34,488 nucleotides of DNA. It comes from Clostridia bacterium. Lineage in GTDB: Bacteria > Bacillota > Clostridia > Oscillospirales > CAG-272. Position numbers and translations under genes: made by a program. Below the pieces are notes generated by a model, which ran no database searches, was not told the origin of the DNA, and saw nothing but the letters and a program-made list of their open reading frames with translations. The stretch covers positions 1 through 34,488 of the forward strand of contig JAKSPU010000015.1 in assembly GCA_024404505.1 (NCBI GenBank), written 5' to 3'. Positions 29,823 to 34,488 of this stretch are shown here, one piece after another; within the stretch, counting starts at the first letter, position 1; every line of letters begins with the position of its first letter.

Positions 29823-32141
29823 CTATCTTATAAGCCTCTGCGTCAGCCCCGTGTACCGCAGGGACTGGCGGTTGTTTTCGACCATAGTGGCGATGATATC
29901 CTCGCGGCCCACGAGGATGACCATTCGTCTGGCTCTCGTCACGGCCGTGTACAGGAGGTTCCGGGTCAGGAGGACCGGCGGCGCTCCGTACATCGGGATG
30001 ATCACGAACGGATACTCGCTGCCCTGACTCTTGTGGACGGTCACGGCCCACGCGTGATCAAGATCCTCCAGCATATCGTTGGTGTAGACCGCCGTCCTGT
30101 CGTCGAAGCGGACGTGCATCTCGCCCTCCGCCGCGTCGATAGCCGTGATCACACCGATATCCCCGTTGAAGACGGCGTTGCGGGTGCGCTCCGCCCCGTC
30201 GGACTCGTCCCGCTCGCGCTGCCGGTCGAACAGCTCCTTGAGGGTCAGCGATTCGTCGTCGTCATCATCCTCCAGCCAGCCGACGTCGTAATTGTTGCGC
30301 GTCTGCATGACGCGGTCACCGACACGGAAGGTCGTCTCGCGGTATCTCAGCTCCGCCTTGCCGCGGGCCGGCGGATTCAACGCCGCCTGCAGCAGATGGT
30401 TGAGATTCTCGGTCCCCGCCTCCCCCTTGCGCGAGGGCGTGATGATCTGGATGCCGTTCTCCGCCGCCTTGCCGTAGGAGCGCGGCAGACGGTTGGCGTA
30501 CAGATCCGCCACCGTCGCGGCGATCTCCGCGTCGGTCCGGCGCGGGAGGAAGAAGAAATCGTTCCGCTTCTCGGTCAGCACGGGCATCATCCCCTTGTTG
30601 ATCGCGTGCGCGTTGGTGACGATCAGCGACTCGCGCGCCTGCCGGAAGATCTCCTCCAGCCGGACCGTCGCAAACCGCCCGCTGTCGATCAGATCGTTCA
30701 GCACGCGGCCCGCACCGACGGACGGCAGCTGGTCGGAGTCGCCGATCAGGATCAGCCGCGCACCGGGCTTGACAGCCTTGAGCAGCGCACACATGAGGAA
30801 GCTGTCCACCATGGACGCCTCGTCCACGATGATGACGTTCTCGTCGAGCAGATCCTGCTCGTTGCGGCGGAACCCGCCCCGGCGGCCTCCGCCGCCGTCG
30901 GCTGAGCCGCTGTCGGCTGAGCCGCTGTCGTCGAAGCCCATCTCCAGCAGACGGTGGACGGTCTTGGCCTCGCTGGACGTCGACTCGGACAGCCGCTTGG
31001 CGGCGCGTCCCGTGGGCGCGCACAGCGCGATCTGCATATCCATAGACTCGAAAATGTGCAGCAGCGCATGGACGACGGTGGTCTTGCCCGTGCCGGGACC
31101 GCCCGTCAGGATCATGACGCCGTACGACAGCGCGTCGCGGATCGCCTGCTTCTGCCCGGCGGCATACCGGATGCCGCTGTCCCGCTCCTCGCGCTCGATG
31201 AACGCGCCGACGTCTCCGGCGTCGACAGCGGGACACAGATTGTCGAGCAGACAGAGCTTGTCCGCGATGAACTGCTCGGCTCTGTCCTGCGCCTTGTCGT
31301 ACAGGTAATCGACGCCGTCGAAGCGGCGGCAGACCAGCCCGCCGGCCTCCAGCTGGGCGGCGATGGCACGGTCGATCTTCTCCGTATCGGTATGCAGCAG
31401 CTGGGCCGCCGCGGGGACGAGCTTGCTCCGCGGCAGGCAGACGTGACCGTTCTGCGCGGCGTTGGAGGTCAGTATGTAGCGGACGCCGCTCATGAGGCGC
31501 TCCCCGCCCTCGGGGTCGATGCCGAGTGACATGGCCATGCGGTCGGCGCGCTCAAAGCCGATGCCGTCGACCTCGTCGCACAGGCGGTACGGATTCTTTT
31601 TGGCGATGTCGACGGCTCCGGAGCCGTACTGCTTGTAGAGGCGCACCGTCAGGGCCGCGCCGAACCAATCGCGGAAGAACATCATGGCGGACCGGATGCC
31701 CGTCTTGGCCTTGTAGTCCTCCCCGATCTCCGCCGCCTTCTTGTGGGAGATGCCGGAGACCTGCGACAGCCAGTCGGGGTGGTTCTCCATGACGTCGAGC
31801 GTGCTTTCCCCGAATTCGTCGACAATCTTCTGTGCCAGCGCGGGCCCGATGCCCTTGATCGTGCGGGAGGAAAGGTAGCGCAGGATGGCGTTGACGTCGG
31901 ACGGCAGGGCCTTCTCGTAGGACTCGACCCTGAACTGCCGCCCGTACTTCGGATGGTGGGCCCACGTTCCGTACAGCACGAGCTCGTCGCCCGCACCGAT
32001 ATACGGCATGATGCCGCAGACGGTCACCACGTCGTTGTCCTCTTCCAGCCCGAGGTCGCAGACCGTGTATCCGTTCTCCTCATTCGCGTATATGATGCGC
32101 TCGACGGTCCCCTTGACCTGTATCTGATTCTCTTCGGGCAT
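29823..32141 (-). CDS. recD2: RecD2-type ATP-dependent 5'-3' DNA helicase
   Basis: This 772-residue SF1B helicase has an N-terminal OB-like region and a helix-hairpin-helix stretch (TIKGIGPALAQKIVDEFGES). Walker A is GGPGTGKTT near residue 345. Next are VDEASMVD (about 435), GDSDQLPSVGAGR (about 465), HKSQGSEYPF (about 703) and YTAVTRARR (about 727). No RecB/RecC are nearby, as expected for RecD2. A Ser/Gly/Ala/Asp-rich insertion at about 404-427 lies just before Walker B and comes partly from a 15-bp tandem repeat. It works in DNA repair and replication restart. AGGGGGT precedes ATG. It follows the small membrane-anchored gene by 18 bp. Confidence 0.95.
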   Translation of the reverse strand: MPEENQIQVKGTVERIIYANEENGYTVCDLGLEEDNDVVTVCGIMPYIGAGDELVLYGTWAHHPKYGRQFRVESYEKALPSDVNAILRYLSSRTIKGIGPALAQKIVDEFGESTLDVMENHPDWLSQVSGISHKKAAEIGEDYKAKTGIRSAMMFFRDWFGAALTVRLYKQYGSGAVDIAKKNPYRLCDEVDGIGFERADRMAMSLGIDPEGGERLMSGVRYILTSNAAQNGHVCLPRSKLVPAAAQLLHTDTEKIDRAIAAQLEAGGLVCRRFDGVDYLYDKAQDRAEQFIADKLCLLDNLCPAVDAGDVGAFIEREERDSGIRYAAGQKQAIRDALSYGVMILTGGPGTGKTTVVHALLHIFESMDMQIALCAPTGRAAKRLSESTSSEAKTVHRLLEMGFDDSGSADSGSADGGGGRRGGFRRNEQDLLDENVIIVDEASMVDSFLMCALLKAVKPGARLILIGDSDQLPSVGAGRVLNDLIDSGRFATVRLEEIFRQARESLIVTNAHAINKGMMPVLTEKRNDFFFLPRRTDAEIAATVADLYANRLPRSYGKAAENGIQIITPSRKGEAGTENLNHLLQAALNPPARGKAELRYRETTFRVGDRVMQTRNNYDVGWLEDDDDDESLTLKELFDRQRERDESDGAERTRNAVFNGDIGVITAIDAAEGEMHVRFDDRTAVYTNDMLEDLDHAWAVTVHKSQGSEYPFVIIPMYGAPPVLLTRNLLYTAVTRARRMVILVGREDIIATMVENNRQSLRYTGLTQRLIR
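30892..30930 (-). repeat. 15-bp tandem repeat in recD2
   Basis: About two and a half copies of GCTGTCGGCTGAGCC (plus strand) encode the in-frame DSGSADSGSADG insertion just before the Walker B motif. Confidence 0.7.
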
Positions 32142-32159
32142 AGGTACACCCCCTTTCTT

Positions 32160-32558
32160 TTACGATCCCGTTTTTTCGGATATGCCCCCGCGGTCCGGGG
32201 CGCCCGTCAGGTCGGCGGGATACCACCGGATGCCGCGCGACGAGAGCAGCGCCTCGGCCCCGGCGCCGGGTCCCGGCTCCCCGCAGCCCGCGCACGATCC
32301 GCGGTCGTCACACGCCCCGCAGGCCGGCTGCAGCAGCGCACGGTCGATAAGGACGACCGGCCGATGCCGGCCCGCCCGGAGCGAGCAGCGCTCCGCCTCC
32401 CGGAGCAGGAGATCAAGATTCCGCACGTCCTCCGGGGACGTGACCAGAACGGCAGCCGTCAGGCTGCGGGGCGTAAAGAACGCTTCCCCCGCGGCGCGGA
32501 TCAGGCTGTACGCGCCGATGACGGCAAGCACCGCCGCGGCGATCTGTAAAGCAAGCAT
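32160..32558 (-). CDS. Small membrane-anchored Cys-rich protein of unknown function
   Basis: This 132-residue protein has one N-terminal membrane helix (about 3-21), a short domain with VLVTSPEDVRNLDLLLREAE, and a Cys/Gly-rich loop (CGACDDRGSCAGCGE) that could bind metal or form disulfides. The tail is disordered. It precedes recD2 by 18 bp and has AAGGGGG before ATG, so it is likely cotranscribed. I do not recognise the family. Confidence 0.65.
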   Translation of the reverse strand: MLALQIAAAVLAVIGAYSLIRAAGEAFFTPRSLTAAVLVTSPEDVRNLDLLLREAERCSLRAGRHRPVVLIDRALLQPACGACDDRGSCAGCGEPGPGAGAEALLSSRGIRWYPADLTGAPDRGGISEKTGS

Positions 32559-32606
32559 ACACGGTCCCCCTTCCCGGGACAGTATATGCGCGGGAACAGA
32601 CAGACG

Positions 32607-32636
32607 TCCCCGCCGTCACGTTCGCGGCGGCGGGGA
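32607..32636 (-). terminator. Probable hairpin terminator after the solute-binding gene
   Basis: TCCCCGCCG pairs with CGGCGGGGA around a 12-nt loop. The sequence after it on the minus strand is only weakly T-rich. It lies 28 bp past the stop, so some readthrough into the small gene and recD2 is possible. Confidence 0.5.
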
Positions 32637-32663
32637 CACGGTTTATGGTTTCGTGAAGCGGAC

Positions 32664-34139
32664 TTACTTGTCCGTCTTCTGGAGCTGCTTCACGATGTTG
32701 TTGATCTTACGGTCAAAGGTCTTCTGGATCTTGGCAAAGCTGGAAGCAAAGCTGCCGCCGGAGGTGATAGCCGCGCTGGAGAACAGATCGCCCATGCCGA
32801 GCTCACCGAAGTAGATAGCCATATCATACACACGGTTGCGCATGATCATGGTGACCATCTCGGAGGACTCCGCGTCGCGGACGTTGCGCTGCGTCAGCAG
32901 GTTGTCGTGGTAAGCGGGCGTCAGCTTCTGGTGAGACAGCACGCAGAAGGTCTCGATGATGCCGCCCATCAGCTCGGGCTTGATGACGGAGGTGGGGATG
33001 CTGAAGGTGGAGCCGATGCCGTGCGTCCATGTGCGGTACTGATCCTGCGCCTTATCGTACTTCGGGATCGGGACCACGCCGTAGTCGTCGGTCATTTCCT
33101 TGTTCAGAGCGCGCAGGTAGGAAGCCGCCTCGACGTAGAACAACGAACGGCCGCTTGTGAAGCATTCCTTGGAAACAGCCTCGGAGCCGGAGGGCGCGAT
33201 GTACGCGTCCTTGCCGAGCGTCAGGGTGCGGACCTTCTCCAGCACCTCGACGGCCTTGTCAAGCTGGCTGTCGACGAGGGCCAGCTCGGGCGTATCCATC
33301 TCACGGTTGTTGATGACGTACTGCAAGCCCGCGCCGTAGAAGAAGGTATTGCCGATGGTGTTGGGGGAACAGAAGCCGTAGGTATCGTTGCCGTCCATCT
33401 TACCGTCACCGTTGGAGTCCCAGGCTGCGTTGTCGACCTGGGAGAGGAAGTAGTCCAGCGTCCAGTCGAGAGACCGGACCTTCTCGTAGGGGCTGGCGAG
33501 CTGCTTCTCGCTGAACAGCTTCTTGTTGAACATCATGACGAAGGTAACGTCGTCGTCAACGATGTTCCACGAGCCGTTCATGAAGAAGATCTTGCCGTCG
33601 AGCGCGAATTCCAGCGTACCGAGGTCCCACCACTCCGCCTCAAAGTCAACGTCCTCAAAGTTCAGAAAGTTGTAGAGCACGCAGGAGGTAGCCAGAGAAG
33701 CGGTCGTGGAGGTGTGGAGCGTGGACATCTGGAGGTCGCCGCTGCCGGTCTTGGCCTCGTTGTTGATGTCGGTCTGCACGCTTCCGGCGGGCTTGCCGAT
33801 CAGCACGAGGTTCAGGTTGCAGCGCTCGGCGAACATGACGTTGCGGTCATACACGGCGTCGTTGATGACGGAGTTCTGTGCCTCGTAGCCCTCGGAGTAG
33901 ATCTCCTCCTCGTAGCCGGCAACGTCGTTGGTGTAGACGATGGTGAAGTCGTCCTTGCCCCAGTCGACCTCACCGATGCGGTCGAGGGCCTCTCCGATGA
34001 CGTCCTTGGTAGCAGCTTCGGTCGCACCGCCCTCCGTGGCGGCGGTCTCCTCGCCCTCACCGCTGTCGGCACAGGAGGCAAATGCCACCGTGACCATCAG
34101 GGTCGCAAGAAGCAGGCAGAGCAGTTTCTTGAATTTCAT
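32664..34139 (-). CDS. Extracellular solute-binding lipoprotein (ABC sugar-type)
   Basis: This 491-residue protein starts at ATG 34139 with AAAGGA upstream; an open frame to 34208 would run through the promoter. A lipoprotein signal (MKFKKLLCLLLATLMVTV, then AFASC) puts it on the outer face of the membrane. A Thr/Glu/Gly-rich linker leads to the binding domain. DSNGDGKMDGND is a calcium loop like those in dockerins. It has its own strong promoter. A second paralogue lies just upstream; no permease is in the window, so the rest of the transporter may be outside. It may feed on sugars. Confidence 0.88.
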   Translation of the reverse strand: MKFKKLLCLLLATLMVTVAFASCADSGEGEETAATEGGATEAATKDVIGEALDRIGEVDWGKDDFTIVYTNDVAGYEEEIYSEGYEAQNSVINDAVYDRNVMFAERCNLNLVLIGKPAGSVQTDINNEAKTGSGDLQMSTLHTSTTASLATSCVLYNFLNFEDVDFEAEWWDLGTLEFALDGKIFFMNGSWNIVDDDVTFVMMFNKKLFSEKQLASPYEKVRSLDWTLDYFLSQVDNAAWDSNGDGKMDGNDTYGFCSPNTIGNTFFYGAGLQYVINNREMDTPELALVDSQLDKAVEVLEKVRTLTLGKDAYIAPSGSEAVSKECFTSGRSLFYVEAASYLRALNKEMTDDYGVVPIPKYDKAQDQYRTWTHGIGSTFSIPTSVIKPELMGGIIETFCVLSHQKLTPAYHDNLLTQRNVRDAESSEMVTMIMRNRVYDMAIYFGELGMGDLFSSAAITSGGSFASSFAKIQKTFDRKINNIVKQLQKTDK

Positions 34140-34198
34140 GTGGTTGTTCCTTTCCGCTTGATAGATTCTGTTGGTGCCGCGGCACCGGATACAGAATG

Positions 34199-34227
34199 AT
34201 TTTACCATAAAAAGGCGCGTCTGTCAA
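34199..34227 (-). promoter_or_regulatory. Sigma-A promoter of the solute-binding gene
   Basis: TTGACA (34227-34222), 17 bp, TAAAAT (34204-34199). It gives a leader of about 53 nt before ATG 34139. Confidence 0.9.
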
Positions 34228-34245
34228 GGGGAAAACGCAAAAATA

Positions 34246-34271
34246 CGGGCTGCCGCGATCGCGGCAGCCCG
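34246..34271 (-). terminator. Perfect palindromic terminator of the upstream paralogue
   Basis: CGGGCTGCCGCGA pairs fully with its other half. TATTTTTG follows on the minus strand. It ends the partial gene at 34287 just before the next promoter. Confidence 0.9.
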
Positions 34272-34286
34272 CAGGATACGTACCGT

Positions 34287-34488
34287 TTACTGCTCTCTCA
34301 GCTTGGTCAGCGTCTTGACAAGGTTGGCCAGCTTTCTGTCGAACTGCTTGGCGGCCTTGGCGTAGGACGAGCTGAACTTATCGGTGTTGTCGTTGACGGC
34401 GCTCTTGAACAGCGGATACAGGCCGAAGGTGGAATCGAAGAAGAAGCCCATATCGAACACGCGGTTCTGGAAGATCAGGTCCAGCATC
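34287..34488 (-). CDS. Extracellular solute-binding protein, C-terminal part, cut by window edge
   Basis: These last 66 codons match the end of the neighbouring solute-binding lipoprotein. MLDLIFQNRVFDMGFFF aligns with its MVTMIMRNRVYDMAIYF, and FDRKLANLVKTL aligns with FDRKINNIVKQL. It is a tandem paralogue that continues past 34488. The start is outside the window. Confidence 0.85.
   Translation of the reverse strand, partial: MLDLIFQNRVFDMGFFFDSTFGLYPLFKSAVNDNTDKFSSSYAKAAKQFDRKLANLVKTLTKLREQ

Noticed and set aside
32586-34199. A 537-codon plus-strand frame opposite the solute-binding gene
   Set aside because: It is Val/Asp-rich, typical of an antisense shadow. The opposite strand has a lipoprotein signal, promoter and ribosome site.

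Overview
This window looks like chromosomal DNA from a moderately GC-rich, spore-forming gut-type Clostridium relative (Oscillospiraceae/Ruminococcaceae-like). The evidence is a SpoVT orthologue, an ECF sigma factor of a type common in Clostridia, RecD2, ComF and MreB, lipoprotein solute-binding proteins, BspA-type leucine-rich repeats and glucan-binding-like YYF repeats. I see no tRNA, rRNA, CRISPR array or transposase. Almost every gene is on the minus strand; only spoVT is on the plus strand.

Region 1 (28-1471, minus): an ECF sigma factor and a membrane anti-sigma-like protein with an external leucine-rich-repeat domain. The second gene is broken by an in-frame TGA and a one-base frameshift.

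Region 2 (1588-23317, minus): one apparent operon of 17 genes, from a near-consensus sigma-A promoter (TTGACT, 17 bp, TATAAT at 23289-23317) to a strong terminator at 1588-1634. Many junctions overlap by ATGA or TAATG. It encodes a Wzx/Wzy-type surface glycan: a phosphoglycosyl transferase, four glycosyltransferases, a polymerase and a flippase. Around this core are less usual parts. A front module (LicD, a DHH/pyrophosphatase-like protein, a NadM-like nucleotidyltransferase, and a histidine-phosphatase-fold protein lacking its second catalytic His) suggests nucleotide activation and transfer of a phospho-substituent. An ATP-grasp ligase may add another decoration. A back module holds a secreted 1667-residue phosphodiester glycosidase, a GNAT, a TRAP-type large permease with a tiny membrane partner but no binding protein, and a membrane-anchored tyrosine-phosphatase-family enzyme facing outward. 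My inference is a system that builds, trims and possibly recovers a phosphodiester-decorated glycan. This is the most interesting content of the window.

Region 3 (23511-24352): spoVT (+) with a sigma-G-like promoter and a leader hairpin, ending at a bidirectional terminator shared with convergent mreB.

Region 4 (24365-29302, minus): a promoter at 29274-29302 drives Gfo/Idh oxidoreductase, PHP phosphoesterase, a small unknown protein, an NPP-type phosphodiesterase and comF. mreB has its own promoter inside the 3' end of comF.

Region 5 (29303-29822): about 500 bp without a gene, packed with hairpins.

Region 6 (29823-34488, minus): recD2 preceded by a small membrane-anchored unknown, then two tandem paralogous extracellular solute-binding lipoproteins. 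The second is cut by the window edge.
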